A stretch of DNA of 64,000 nucleotides from Streptomyces eurythermus (GCF_014649115.1 NZ_BMSK01000016.1:124572-188571); one strand, 5' to 3'. Positions 43,183 to 51,257 are shown, counted from the first letter of the stretch. Notes: generated by a model not told the origin, from the sequence alone. Program-made: numbers and translations.

Positions 43183-44409
43183 TCAGCGGGGGGCCGGCAC
43201 CGGAGTGTCCGGGTCCCGGCGCTGGTCCCGGCCGGGATGCCGCGCCGGAGGCGGGACGTCCGCGGGGCGGCGCCGGCTGCCCCAGCGGCGCATCGCGGGC
43301 ACCTCCACGTACCTGTGGAGCAGCCAGGCGCACCCCAGTGACGCGCCGAACAGGCCAGCCGTCAGGGCGAGGCCCCCGGCGGTGCTCCAGTGGTGGCCCA
43401 GGGCCCGCAGCCCGTAACGGATGATCAGCTCGTGGACCATGTAGAAGGCGAAGGAGAGTTCACCCAGCCGCACCATGGCCGCCGACCGCAGCGGTGACGG
43501 TGCGCCCGTGACGTCCGCCGTGGCGACGGCCGCGATCAGCAGGGCCAGCGGTACGGCGGGGACGGCCGCCATGGCGAACTCGGCCGGCGTCACGGTCATC
43601 ACACCGTAGGCGGCCAGGGTGAGCAGCGTCGCCGTCACGGGGCCCGGGCCGGCCCAGCGGCCGGTGAGGACGGTGCGGGCCACGAGGATGCCCAGGACGA
43701 ACTCGAGCATCCGTACCGGGGGCAGGCTGTAGGCCAGCCAGTAGTGCCAGAACGGGATGCCGGGAGCCCACGGGGTGACCGGTGCGGTGGGCAGCGCACG
43801 CGCCAGGAAGGGCACGGCGACGACGAGGAGCCCCACCGCGGCCGTCCATGCCCACAGTCGTGTGGACGGGATGCGCACGACGAGACGGTGCAGAAGCGGG
43901 AACGCGAGGTAGAAGGCCAGCTCGCAACAGAGCGACCAGCTCAGCCCGTTGGGGCTGTCGTAGATGTCGACGACGGGCACCCAGGTGTTGAGCAGCAGCA
44001 GGTTCGCCGCGGTGGCCGGGGGCCTGATGGTCTGCCCGACGGCCGCCATCAGGGCCAGCGCGGCCACGAGGGTGACCAGGTGGTTGGGGTAGATCTTGAC
44101 GATCCGGCGGCGCCAGAAGCCTCGCACCGTGTCGGCGGGGCGGGCGGACCAGGTCAGGATGAAACCGCTGAGGACGAAGAAGAAGCTGACGCCGAGCCAT
44201 CCGGCGCGGCCCAGCACGGCGGCCAGAGCGTCGTCGGTGGCCCGCGAGGCGAAGAGCCGGTTGGCGGATATGTGTGTGGCGAAGACCAGCAGGGCGGCGA
44301 TGAACCGCATGCCGGTCAGGGACGGAAGTCTGCTGAACGTCGCGTTGCTGTTCGCCGGTTCGACGGATGCCGGTTCTCCGGACGCCGTCGGCGCGTGCAG
44401 GCGCGGCAT
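43183..44409 (-). CDS. Membrane acyltransferase 3 family protein
   Basis: A 408-residue protein with about ten membrane helices. The family His is in LLVFATHISANRLF (RxxAxxLVxxxH-like), and GWLGVSFFFVLSGFILTW and FWRRRIVKIYPNHL follow. Such proteins transfer acetyl or other acyl groups to sugars, glycans or macrolides across the membrane. Here it could O-acylate the cluster product during export. The C-terminal 40 residues are Arg/Pro-rich. It is 27 bp downstream of a cupin gene and 94 bp upstream of the bicupin gene. Confidence 0.88.
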   Translation of the reverse strand: MPRLHAPTASGEPASVEPANSNATFSRLPSLTGMRFIAALLVFATHISANRLFASRATDDALAAVLGRAGWLGVSFFFVLSGFILTWSARPADTVRGFWRRRIVKIYPNHLVTLVAALALMAAVGQTIRPPATAANLLLLNTWVPVVDIYDSPNGLSWSLCCELAFYLAFPLLHRLVVRIPSTRLWAWTAAVGLLVVAVPFLARALPTAPVTPWAPGIPFWHYWLAYSLPPVRMLEFVLGILVARTVLTGRWAGPGPVTATLLTLAAYGVMTVTPAEFAMAAVPAVPLALLIAAVATADVTGAPSPLRSAAMVRLGELSFAFYMVHELIIRYGLRALGHHWSTAGGLALTAGLFGASLGCAWLLHRYVEVPAMRRWGSRRRPADVPPPARHPGRDQRRDPDTPVPAPR

Positions 44410-44436
44410 GGAATATCCCCCCGGTTGTCAGGCCCG

Positions 44437-44970
44437 TCAGGAGCGGTACCGGTACTGGTCGAACCGCTCGGCGAATTCCTCCAGTTCCTGCTCGCTGGGG
44501 ACGACGTCCCGGTTCAGCAGCTCGGCCAGCCCGCGGAAGAAGTCCTCGCGGTGACGGCCCGGCATGAACGCGATCAGCAGCTCGGCAGGTGTGTCGGAGA
44601 CGTTCGCGAAGCCGTGCGGGGTGCCCGGGGGAACGTAGAGTGCCGTACCGGGCCGGGCCGTCACCGGTGTCTCACCCCTGGTCAGGGTCACCTCACCGGA
44701 CAGGACCACGAACAGCTCGGTCATCTCCTTGTGGAAGTGGGGAGAGGCGTACGGACCGTTCGGGGGCATCGACAGCGAGAACAGGCCGAGTCTGCCGCCG
44801 GTGGCGTGGGTGGGCACGAGCATCCTGCACACGTTGCTGCCGATGGGAACCTGTTCGGCCTGCTCGGGGGTGCCCAGGTAGGACTCGTCGGGGCGGGGCC
44901 GTACATCCCGCCGGCCGTCCGGGTGCTGTCCGGGAGTGTGCTGTGCGGAGGTGCGTATGTAGAGCGACAT
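44437..44970 (-). CDS. Single-domain cupin
   Basis: A 177-residue protein with one cupin barrel. SPHFHKEMTELFVVLSGEV gives His-x-His and Glu ligands; GTALYVPPGTPHGF gives the second motif. The C-terminus (DVVPSEQELEEFAERFDQY) is helical and charged. It lies 2 bp downstream of the VOC gene, so the two are co-translated. Possible roles are a dioxygenase or a regulator-like binding protein; residues alone do not decide. Confidence 0.82.
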   Translation of the reverse strand: MSLYIRTSAQHTPGQHPDGRRDVRPRPDESYLGTPEQAEQVPIGSNVCRMLVPTHATGGRLGLFSLSMPPNGPYASPHFHKEMTELFVVLSGEVTLTRGETPVTARPGTALYVPPGTPHGFANVSDTPAELLIAFMPGRHREDFFRGLAELLNRDVVPSEQELEEFAERFDQYRYRS

Positions 44971-44972
44971 GT

Positions 44973-45422
44973 TCACCTGCCTGCCTCTGTGCGAGCGATC
45001 TGCTCCTCGAGGGGGATGGGCGCCGGAGTGTCGGGGGCCGGAACGCCGTGGCGGAAGGGGTGGTTCTGGGGGACCTCGACGACGTAGATGCGCACTCCGT
45101 CGGGGTCGCTGAGGTGCATCTCCCACAGTCCCCAGGGTTCGGCCCGCGCGTCACGGGCCGGGGTGACGCCGTTGGCGAGCAGCCGGGCGCGGGTCGCGGC
45201 GAGGTTGCGGACCTGGAGCCAGATGGCGGGCTGGTCGGTCAGCGGCGTCGTGGACCGGCCGACGAGTTCGAGGAATCCGCCCCCCAGGTGGAAGACGGTG
45301 CCGCGTTCGGGACCGCTGCCGAACTCCTGGTAGACCGGCAGCTCCAGCTGGTCACGGTAGAAGCGGCGGGCCGCTTCGGGGTCGGTGGGACGGATGACGA
45401 TGCGGCTGGCGAGGATTTCCAT
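44973..45422 (-). CDS. VOC-family (glyoxalase-like) protein
   Basis: A 149-residue vicinal-oxygen-chelate protein with two beta-alpha-beta-beta-beta units. TVFHLGGGFLELVGR and WEMHLSDPDGVRIYVVEV are typical of the second-half metal and fold motifs. Members isomerise, cleave C-C bonds, or bind and protect against antibiotics. In this place, self-resistance or a ring transformation are both possible. ATG 45422 is the start; a 256-bp gap with a strong hairpin separates it from the MFS gene upstream. Confidence 0.82.
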   Translation of the reverse strand: MEILASRIVIRPTDPEAARRFYRDQLELPVYQEFGSGPERGTVFHLGGGFLELVGRSTTPLTDQPAIWLQVRNLAATRARLLANGVTPARDARAEPWGLWEMHLSDPDGVRIYVVEVPQNHPFRHGVPAPDTPAPIPLEEQIARTEAGR

Positions 45423-45479
45423 GGTGCTTCCCGGGCTCCTTCCGGAAGGCCGGCGGCGGGCGCCGGCGGGCGGGGGCCT

Positions 45480-45521
45480 CGCGTCCGGGGGTCCCTGAGG
45501 GAGGACGGGCCCCCGGACGCG
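45480..45521 (-). terminator. Strong hairpin between MFS and VOC genes
   Basis: CGCGTCCGGGGG (45480-45491) and CCCCCGGACGCG (45510-45521) form a perfect 12-bp stem with an 18-nt loop. It lies in the only long gap (45423-45678) of the minus-strand gene set. It may end or attenuate the psuG-HAD-MFS transcript. The rest of the gap is low-complexity, with GGAGCGGGT-type repeats near 45600. Confidence 0.6.
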
Positions 45522-45678
45522 GCGGCCGCGGTGAGGGGTTCCGCCCGGTGCGGCCGGGTGGCCGCACCGGCATCGCGGCGGCGGGCGGACGCGGTTGTGG
45601 AGCGGGTGGAGCGGGTGGACGCGGGCGTGCTGTGCGTGGGGCAGGTGGCCGCGGTGGTGCTGTGCGCGGGGCGGACGC

Positions 45679-47124
45679 TCAGTCCGCCTTGCCGGCCAGC
45701 GGGCCACGCAGGCCGGCGGCGGCGACCAGGGTGCCGAGCAGGGCCATGGCGCCGGTGGCGGCGAAGGTGGTCGTGAAGTTGCCGGTGCCGGGGTGCGCGC
45801 CGAGGAGGATGACCAGGACGGCGAGGCCGAGCGCCTGGAAGACGTTCTGCGTGGTGGTCACCAGCGCCGCGCCGACGCCCTGGTTCTCCCCGGGGATCTC
45901 GGAGGTGGCCGCGATGAACATGGCCGGGAAGGCGATGCCGTTGCCCAGCCCGGACAGCAGCAGCCCGGGCAGCACACCGATCGCGTAGCTGTCGCTGTGC
46001 ACCCCGACCGCGAGCAGGCCGAGGCCGATCGCGGCGAGCAGCAGCCCGCCCATCACCATGGTCCTCGGCCCGTGCCGCCCGACCAGCCGGTCCGTGACGG
46101 CGTTGCCGATGATCACGGTCACCGTCAGCGGCAGGAAGCCCAGCCCGGCGGCGAGGGGGCTGAAGCCCTGCTGGTCCTGGAGGAACAGCGTGACGAGGAA
46201 GAACTCCACACCGATGCTGAGCACATAGCAGGCGTCCACCGCACAGGCCACCATCAGCGACCGGGTGCGCCACAGTTCGCGGGCGATCAGGGGGCTGGCG
46301 CTGGTCCGCTCGCGCACCACCCACAGGGCGGCCAGCACCACGAAGCCGGCCAGGCCGACGAGGGTGGCGGGGTCGGACCAGCCCGCGTCCCCGAGGCGGG
46401 TCAGGCCGAGCACGAGCAGGAGGATCGCGCCGGTGCCGAGGATCCCGCTCAGCGCGTTCAGCGGCGTCGGCGCGGCCGTGTCGGTGCGGCGGCCGGGCAG
46501 CAGGAAGAGACCGGCGGCGATGACCGCGGCGGCGATCGGTACGTTCACGAGGAACACCCACTGCCACGACACCGTCGTCAGCAGCCCGCCCAGGGCGACA
46601 CCGCCGACCAGGCCGATCGCTCCCACGGCGCCCCATACGGCCATGGCGCGGTTCCGCTTGGGGCCGGGCGGGAAGACCTGCTGGATCAGTCCCAGGGTGG
46701 CCGGGTCGAGCAGTCCGGCCCCGATGCCCTGCAGAGCGCGGGCGACGACGAGCGTGGTGAAGTCCTGGGTGAGCGCGGCCGCCAGTGAGCTGGCTCCGAA
46801 GAGCGCGGTGGCGCCGAGGAAGACCCTGCGCGCGCCGAAGCGGTCCCCGGTGCGTCCCCCCACCAGGAGGAACCCGGCGAAGAAGATGGCGTAGCCGCTG
46901 ACGATCCACTGGAGCCTGCTCTCGGGCAGCGCCAGGTCCTCGCCGATGCTGGGCAGGGCCACGTAGACGATGGAGAGGTCGAGGGTGGCGAGGAACAATC
47001 CGCAGCCCAGGACCGCCAGGGCCCATGCCTGCCGGCCGCTGATCCTGTTGTCGGCCGGCTCGGGAGCGCTCTGGGCGGCGGCCATCGCGCCGGTCGGGTT
47101 CCCCGACGTTGCTTCTGTGGTCAT
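45679..47124 (-). CDS. MFS drug-efflux transporter (DHA2, 14-helix type)
   Basis: A 481-residue inner-membrane exporter of the EmrB/QacA class. Motif A appears as VGGRTGDRFGARRVFLG, motif B as ARALQGIGAGLLDPATLGLI, and motif C-like sequence as AVGAIGLVGGVALGG. NxxIAxxxI-like WVFLVNVPIAAAV is also typical. It probably exports the cluster product and confers self-resistance. It lies 34 bp after the HAD gene in the psuG transcript. ATG 47124 was chosen behind AGGAGAAAG; a longer start at 47166 would run into the gap. Confidence 0.92.
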   Translation of the reverse strand: MTTEATSGNPTGAMAAAQSAPEPADNRISGRQAWALAVLGCGLFLATLDLSIVYVALPSIGEDLALPESRLQWIVSGYAIFFAGFLLVGGRTGDRFGARRVFLGATALFGASSLAAALTQDFTTLVVARALQGIGAGLLDPATLGLIQQVFPPGPKRNRAMAVWGAVGAIGLVGGVALGGLLTTVSWQWVFLVNVPIAAAVIAAGLFLLPGRRTDTAAPTPLNALSGILGTGAILLLVLGLTRLGDAGWSDPATLVGLAGFVVLAALWVVRERTSASPLIARELWRTRSLMVACAVDACYVLSIGVEFFLVTLFLQDQQGFSPLAAGLGFLPLTVTVIIGNAVTDRLVGRHGPRTMVMGGLLLAAIGLGLLAVGVHSDSYAIGVLPGLLLSGLGNGIAFPAMFIAATSEIPGENQGVGAALVTTTQNVFQALGLAVLVILLGAHPGTGNFTTTFAATGAMALLGTLVAAAGLRGPLAGKAD

Positions 47125-47158
47125 GACTGTGCTTTCTCCTGGCGTCTCGCGTCGTGCC

Positions 47159-47836
47159 TCAGGCACGGACCGGGTCGGCCGGGACGTGTTCCGACAGGGT
47201 TTGTACGACTTCGCCGAAGGACCGGCAGATCAGCGCGCCACCGCCGGCGAGCTCCTCCTCGGCGCCGACGCCGTAGGTGACCGCGACCGGCAGCATCCCC
47301 GCACTGACAGCCATGCGCATGTCAGTACCGGTGTCACCGATGTAGGCGCACCGCTCGACCGGCACACCCAGCTCACTCGCGGCCCGCAGCCCCATCTCGG
47401 GGTCGGGCTTGCCGCGCCGCACCATGTCGTTGCCGACGACCGGGCCGAACAGCTCACGGATCCCGGTGGCGGCAAGGAGCTTCTCGGCGCTGGCGGAGAT
47501 CTTCGACGTGCCCACGGCCAGCGGCAGCCCTCGCTCCCGCAGGTCCCGCAGCCCCTCGGCGACCCCCTCGTACAACAGGGCGGGTCCCGCGCTGAGGACG
47601 TCGGCGTCGAACAGCTCCCGGTAGCGGGCCACCGCCCGCGTGGTGACCGGGTCGTCCACCGCCCGCCCCAGCAGCGCGGCGACGGAGGGCTCCAGCGGCT
47701 TGCCGATGGTCGGTGCCACCTGTGCCTCGGTGACGTCCGCTCCGTACTCCGCGCACACCCGCGTCAGCAGGCGGCCGATCGCGGCCGGGGTGTCGGCGAG
47801 GGTTCCGTCCAGGTCGAAGACGGCCGCCTGGATCAC
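47159..47836 (-). CDS. HAD-superfamily phosphatase
   Basis: A 225-residue phosphoglycolate-phosphatase-like HAD enzyme. Motif I is FDLDGTLAD (Asp8, Asp10), motif II is AVGTSK, and motifs III/IV are RRGKPDPEM and YIGDTGTDM. It is translationally coupled to psuG (GTGA overlap). In alnumycin, minimycin and related pathways a HAD phosphatase next to a PsuG homolog removes the 5'-phosphate of the C-ribosylated product, so the same role is inferred here. A catabolic psuG would instead be expected beside a pseudouridine kinase, which is absent. Confidence 0.9.
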   Translation of the reverse strand: MIQAAVFDLDGTLADTPAAIGRLLTRVCAEYGADVTEAQVAPTIGKPLEPSVAALLGRAVDDPVTTRAVARYRELFDADVLSAGPALLYEGVAEGLRDLRERGLPLAVGTSKISASAEKLLAATGIRELFGPVVGNDMVRRGKPDPEMGLRAASELGVPVERCAYIGDTGTDMRMAVSAGMLPVAVTYGVGAEEELAGGGALICRSFGEVVQTLSEHVPADPVRA

Positions 47837-48783
47837 CGGTCCTCCCCTCCCTTGACGCCGGCCTGCCGCGTGTAGGCGACGGCCAGTTCGCCCGCCACGG
47901 CCGCCGTGGAGATGAGCACCGCCCGGTTGGCGGCCGCGCTGCGCCCCTCGGTGGCCCGCGAGACGGCCTTCATCAGATACGGGGTGATGGCCGGTCCCGT
48001 GACGCCTTCCGCGTCGGCGTCGGCCAGGGCCCGCTCGATGACCTCTTCCATGGCCTGCGCGTCGAGGGCGTCCGCCTCGGCGATCGGGTGGGTGACCAGG
48101 GCGCCGCCGGGCAGACCCGCGGCCCAGTGCGCGCGCAGGGCCCGCGCGATGGCGTCGAGGTCGTCGATCCGCTGCGGGTTGCGGAAGCCGGAGGAGCGGC
48201 AGTAGAAGGCGGGGAAGTCGTCACACCGGTAGCCCATGACGGGGACGCCGAGCGTCTCCAGGTACTCCAGGGTCAGCCCGAGGTCGAGGATGCTCTTGGC
48301 GCCGGCGCACACCACCGCGACCCGACTGCGGGTGAACTGCACCAGGTCGGCGGAGATGTCGAAGGTGGTCTGCGCCCCGCGGTGGACGCCGCCGATGCCG
48401 GCGGTGGAGAACACCGGGATGCCCGCCAGGTCGGCGGCGACCAGGCTGGAGGCGACGGTGGTGGCGCCGAGACCACCGCCGGCGAGCACCGGTCCGATGT
48501 CCCGGCTGCTGACCTTGGGCACACCCCGCGTGGTGGCGAACTGCTCGATCCTCTTGTCGTCCATCCCGACGACGAAGCGGCCGTCCGCGATACCGATGGT
48601 GGCGGGCACAGCGCCGGCCGAGCGAACCGCCTGCTCGATGGCCCGGGCCGTCTCCACATTGCCCGGATAGGCCATTCCGTGGGCGATGACCGTGGATTCC
48701 AGCGCGACCACCGGGCGGTGTTCGGACAGTGCCGTGGCCACTTCTTCGCCGAGTTCGATCAATTCGTTCACGGTCTCGTTCAC
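47833..48783 (-). CDS. Pseudouridine-5'-phosphate glycosidase (PsuG/IndA) homolog
   Basis: A 316-residue C-glycosidase-fold protein, the standard length. Residues matching the E. coli enzyme are present: Glu29 in VALESTVIAHGMAYP, Lys90 in GVPKVSSRD, Asp146 in FDISADLVQ, Lys163 in VCAGAKSILDL (the ring-opened ribose Schiff base) and Asn286 in AANRAVL. The enzyme reversibly joins ribose 5-phosphate to C-5 of uracil; homologs make the C-glycosidic bond of alnumycin, minimycin/oxazinomycin and showdomycin. After Asn286 the usual NNA stretch is replaced by STAA, which may reflect a different base. GTG 48783 follows GGAGGT. First gene of the operon. Confidence 0.92.
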   Translation of the reverse strand: MNETVNELIELGEEVATALSEHRPVVALESTVIAHGMAYPGNVETARAIEQAVRSAGAVPATIGIADGRFVVGMDDKRIEQFATTRGVPKVSSRDIGPVLAGGGLGATTVASSLVAADLAGIPVFSTAGIGGVHRGAQTTFDISADLVQFTRSRVAVVCAGAKSILDLGLTLEYLETLGVPVMGYRCDDFPAFYCRSSGFRNPQRIDDLDAIARALRAHWAAGLPGGALVTHPIAEADALDAQAMEEVIERALADADAEGVTGPAITPYLMKAVSRATEGRSAAANRAVLISTAAVAGELAVAYTRQAGVKGGEDR

Positions 48784-49109
48784 CGGGGAAACCTCCGACT
48801 CGTCGAGTGAATTCCGATCGCGTGGTCACAATCGTGTTCGGTCGGTGTGCCGCTTGTCCACCGAACGGTGTGGCGAGGAGTCGCCTGGCGTTTCCCCGAC
48901 AGGAGTCCATGCACGTCGAGCGAGGTGTCAATGGCGAATGCCCGCCTGTCCGGCACTGGCCAACAGGCATTCACGGGACCTTCCCGAGTGCTTTGATGGC
49001 ACCGTGGGAAATCTTCTCGGCGACGGGGCTCCTGCTCCCGGGAGGGATCAGGAGCAAGAGAGAAAGAGACTGTACCGGAGGAACAAGGCGGGAAAGGAGA
49101 GAGAAAGGA
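48784..49109. other. Promoter region between psuG operon and small ORF
   Basis: A 326-bp divergent region with no convincing coding sequence. Short palindromes such as ACTCGTCGAGT near 48800 and G/A-rich sequence before the small ORF are visible. It must hold the promoter of the 12-gene minus-strand set. No copy of the butyrolactone-receptor-like palindrome was found here, so control by the receptor may be indirect, for instance through the LuxR regulator. Confidence 0.45.
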
Positions 49110-49310
49110 ATGGAAACGGAGCAGGAAAAGAGCGAAGGGCTGGATGTGGGCCGCGCCCTGCGGGTGCTGGAGGCGGCGGATTCGGCTTTCTCCTCCAGCC
49201 CGAGCAAGACGGAGCTGAAGAACCTCGTCTGGCATCTGCGCCAGGCTCTGCGCCAGGCCGTCGCCTCGGCCCTGGCCGGAGCCGAGGCGACACAGCCGCC
49301 CAGGCCGTGA
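49110..49310 (+). CDS. Small hypothetical protein (66 aa)
   Basis: A 66-residue, probably helical protein with charged ends: METEQEKSEGLDVGRALRVL begins it, and KTELKNLVWHLRQALRQAV forms an amphipathic stretch. ATG 49110 follows a purine-rich GGAGAGAGAAAGGA. It ends 10 bp before the convergent LuxR-type gene. I do not recognise a family. Its place between psuG and the regulator suggests a small regulatory or accessory protein, but it could be non-functional. Confidence 0.5.
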   Translation: METEQEKSEGLDVGRALRVLEAADSAFSSSPSKTELKNLVWHLRQALRQAVASALAGAEATQPPRP

Positions 49311-49320
49311 TCGGCCCGGG

Positions 49321-50184
49321 TCAGCTCAGCAGGCCGAGCTCCGCGGCGCGCGCCCCCGCCTCGAACCGGCTGCGGGCCTCCAGTTCCTCCATCGCGCCGG
49401 CCATCAGACGGCTCAGGGTCCGGGAGGAGACGCCCAGCAGCCGGGCGATCTTCTCGTCCTTCACACCTGAGTTCATCAGTCGCAGCATCGTCAGCTGCTC
49501 CGCCGTCAGCCGCTGCCGCGCCCGGGACCCGGGGTGCACCCGCCGGGCCGAGCGCCAGGTCTGCTCGAACGACTGCCTCAGCAGGGCGACGTCCCGGGGC
49601 GCGCGGAAGACCGTCTGGCCCTCCTCGCCCGGGCGCAGGCCCGCGGCCATGAACACGAACTCCTGGTCGACCACGGCGGTGAAGACCTGCTGGATGTCCA
49701 CCACGCGGCACTCCACACCGAGTTCCGCCGTCCGTTCCAGATGCTCCGCGCCGCCGTCGACGGCGAGGACGGTGCGCGGGTACAGGGCGCGCAGTGCCAC
49801 GCCCTGGGAGGTCAGATCCGCGAACTGGGCCTCGGCGTCCTTCAGGCAGGCCAGCGAGGGGGGAGGGGCCAGCGCCACCCACACCTCGCGACGAGCGCTC
49901 AGCACCAGCTCGCGTCCCGGCTCCTTCGGCACCGGTGCGAGCCGGGGCATCTCCGCGAGTTCGCGCCGCAGGCTGCGCGCGCGGGCGAGCTGTTCCTTCA
50001 GGGCCGCCTGGGCGCGAGTGAGCACCGCCTCGACGGCGTCCAGCTCACCCTCCAGGGACGACGGGCCGGCCGTCTCGACGCTGGGCGACGGCAGGGCACC
50101 TCCCACAGCGCGGAGGGCCGTGGTCTGCCGGTGGCCACTGCGTACGGCGGCGTGATCCTTACGCGCGATCCCGACTGAATGCAC
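49321..50184 (-). CDS. LuxR-type helix-turn-helix regulator
   Basis: A 287-residue regulator. A Ser/Gly lead is followed by a coiled-coil-like stretch (LTRAQAALKEQLARARSLRREL, split here across about 55-80). A middle effector domain contains LRALYPRTVLAVDGGAEHLE, resembling the PLD/TrmB-like sensor of actinobacterial LuxR solos. The C-terminal HTH is LTAEQLTMLRLMNSG followed by KIARLLGVSSRTLSRLMAG. GTG 50184 follows GGGAG. It diverges from the tautomerase gene, and the palindrome at 50301-50326 lies between them. It may be the pathway-specific activator. Confidence 0.8.
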   Translation of the reverse strand: MHSVGIARKDHAAVRSGHRQTTALRAVGGALPSPSVETAGPSSLEGELDAVEAVLTRAQAALKEQLARARSLRRELAEMPRLAPVPKEPGRELVLSARREVWVALAPPPSLACLKDAEAQFADLTSQGVALRALYPRTVLAVDGGAEHLERTAELGVECRVVDIQQVFTAVVDQEFVFMAAGLRPGEEGQTVFRAPRDVALLRQSFEQTWRSARRVHPGSRARQRLTAEQLTMLRLMNSGVKDEKIARLLGVSSRTLSRLMAGAMEELEARSRFEAGARAAELGLLS

Positions 50185-50300
50185 GAACACTCCCTCATCG
50201 ACATCGAATGGGCACGCGGTCCGCCCGGGACACACCACGGGCCGGCCAGCTGTGCGGACACGGCGTGGACAGCCGTGCGGAGAGCTACGCACTCAGAGAA

Positions 50301-50326
50301 TAACAAACAGATCGGTCTGCCTGTTA
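50301..50326. promoter_or_regulatory. 26-bp palindrome, butyrolactone-receptor site candidate 1
   Basis: TAACAAACAGATC and GGTCTGCCTGTTA are inverted repeats matching at 10 of 13 positions. Length and pattern fit autoregulatory elements (ARE) bound by ArpA/ScbR-type receptors. It lies between the LuxR-type and tautomerase genes and shares ACAGATCGGTCTG with the site at 51932. Confidence 0.65.
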
Positions 50327-50372
50327 TGGGCGGGCCACCTCAGTGAGCGACGAGAGACGAAAGGACCTCCCC

Positions 50373-50564
50373 ATGCCCGTGGTGACGATCGACTGGTGGC
50401 GCGGCAGCACCGCCGACACCCGCGCGACGACCGTGAAGAGGGTCACGGAGGTGGTCGCCCAAGGGGCCGGCTGCCCGGAGGAGGCCGTCACGGTGATCAT
50501 CCGGGAGACGGACCCCGCGTTCTGGGGGCGCGGCGGGGCCCTGGCGGCTCCGGGGGCGGACTGA
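50373..50564 (+). CDS. 4-oxalocrotonate tautomerase-like protein
   Basis: A 63-residue protein, the standard length of the 4-OT family. ATG 50373 is chosen because it gives MPVVTIDWW; after Met removal, Pro1 becomes the catalytic base. An Arg in the expected region (VIIRETDPAFWGRGG) fits the active site. Enzymes of this type move protons between keto and enol forms of small acids. It lies 40 bp upstream of a TetR gene and is probably co-transcribed with it from the promoter covered by the ARE-like palindrome. Confidence 0.8.
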   Translation: MPVVTIDWWRGSTADTRATTVKRVTEVVAQGAGCPEEAVTVIIRETDPAFWGRGGALAAPGAD

Positions 50565-50604
50565 CCGCCGGCCGTCATTCCGAACCGACCGACCCGTATT
50601 CGAT

Positions 50605-51171
50605 ATGCCGACTCAGGCTCGCGGCCACCGCACCCGGAGCGCCCTGGTGCTGGCGGCCGCGTACGAAGTGGACCGAACCGGCGACGCCAGCATGAGCGGG
50701 GTCTGCCGCAGGGCGGGCGTCAGCCGGGGCGCCCTCAGCCATCACTTCTCCGGCAAGCAGGACCTGCTGCGGGCCCTGCGCGACGAGGCGCGGGGGACGC
50801 TGCGCCTGCTGCTGCGGCACTTCGTGGCCGACCGGCGGCCGGTCGCGGAGGCCCTGTGCCGCCTCGCGGAGGAGTTGTTCCGGCGGCTGCGCCAGGACGT
50901 CGTGCTCCGATCCGGCCTGGCGCTCCTCGATCCCCGGGAAGTCGCCGCCCTGCAGAGCCAGTTCACCTGCCTGGTGCGCCGGCGCATCGCGCGTGAGCAG
51001 CGCACGGCCGCCTCCGCGCCGGGCCCGGCGCTGGCGGCCACGTTGGTCGTCAGCGTGTTCGGCGGACTGGAGGCGCTGGGCCGGCGGGACCCGCGGTGGT
51101 GGTGCCTCGCGGAATCCGTCGGCCTGTGGCGACAGCTCGGCCGCGCGCTGGCGGAGCCGGAGGCCGCCTGA
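50605..51171 (+). CDS. TetR-family regulator
   Basis: A 188-residue regulator. The HTH is ASMSGVCRRAGVSRGALSHHFSGKQDLLRAL (in sequence, residues about 28-58). The C-terminal ligand domain is all-helical. The HTH resembles that of butyrolactone-receptor-like proteins, but the second domain is shorter and diverged, so it may be a pseudo-receptor that senses another ligand. It follows the tautomerase gene and is followed by a perfect G/C hairpin. Confidence 0.85.
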   Translation: MPTQARGHRTRSALVLAAAYEVDRTGDASMSGVCRRAGVSRGALSHHFSGKQDLLRALRDEARGTLRLLLRHFVADRRPVAEALCRLAEELFRRLRQDVVLRSGLALLDPREVAALQSQFTCLVRRRIAREQRTAASAPGPALAATLVVSVFGGLEALGRRDPRWWCLAESVGLWRQLGRALAEPEAA

Positions 51172-51225
51172 TCCCCGGGCGGCCGACCGGTATCGCCCGA
51201 TGCCGCCGCGGCTCCGAGCCGGTGG

Positions 51226-51254
51226 GCGCCGGGGGGGGGAGTCCCCCCCGGCGC
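51226..51254. terminator. Bidirectional hairpin terminator
   Basis: GCGCCGGGGGGG pairs with CCCCCCCGGCGC around a tiny loop, between two convergent TetR genes (stops at 51171 and 51258). Confidence 0.65.
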
Positions 51255-51257
51255 GCG

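Noticed and set aside
47159..48783. Pseudouridine catabolism (psuG with psuK)
   Set aside because: There is no kinase gene; the partner is a phosphatase, and ten further biosynthetic-type genes lie on the same strand. Catabolism remains a fallback reading only.
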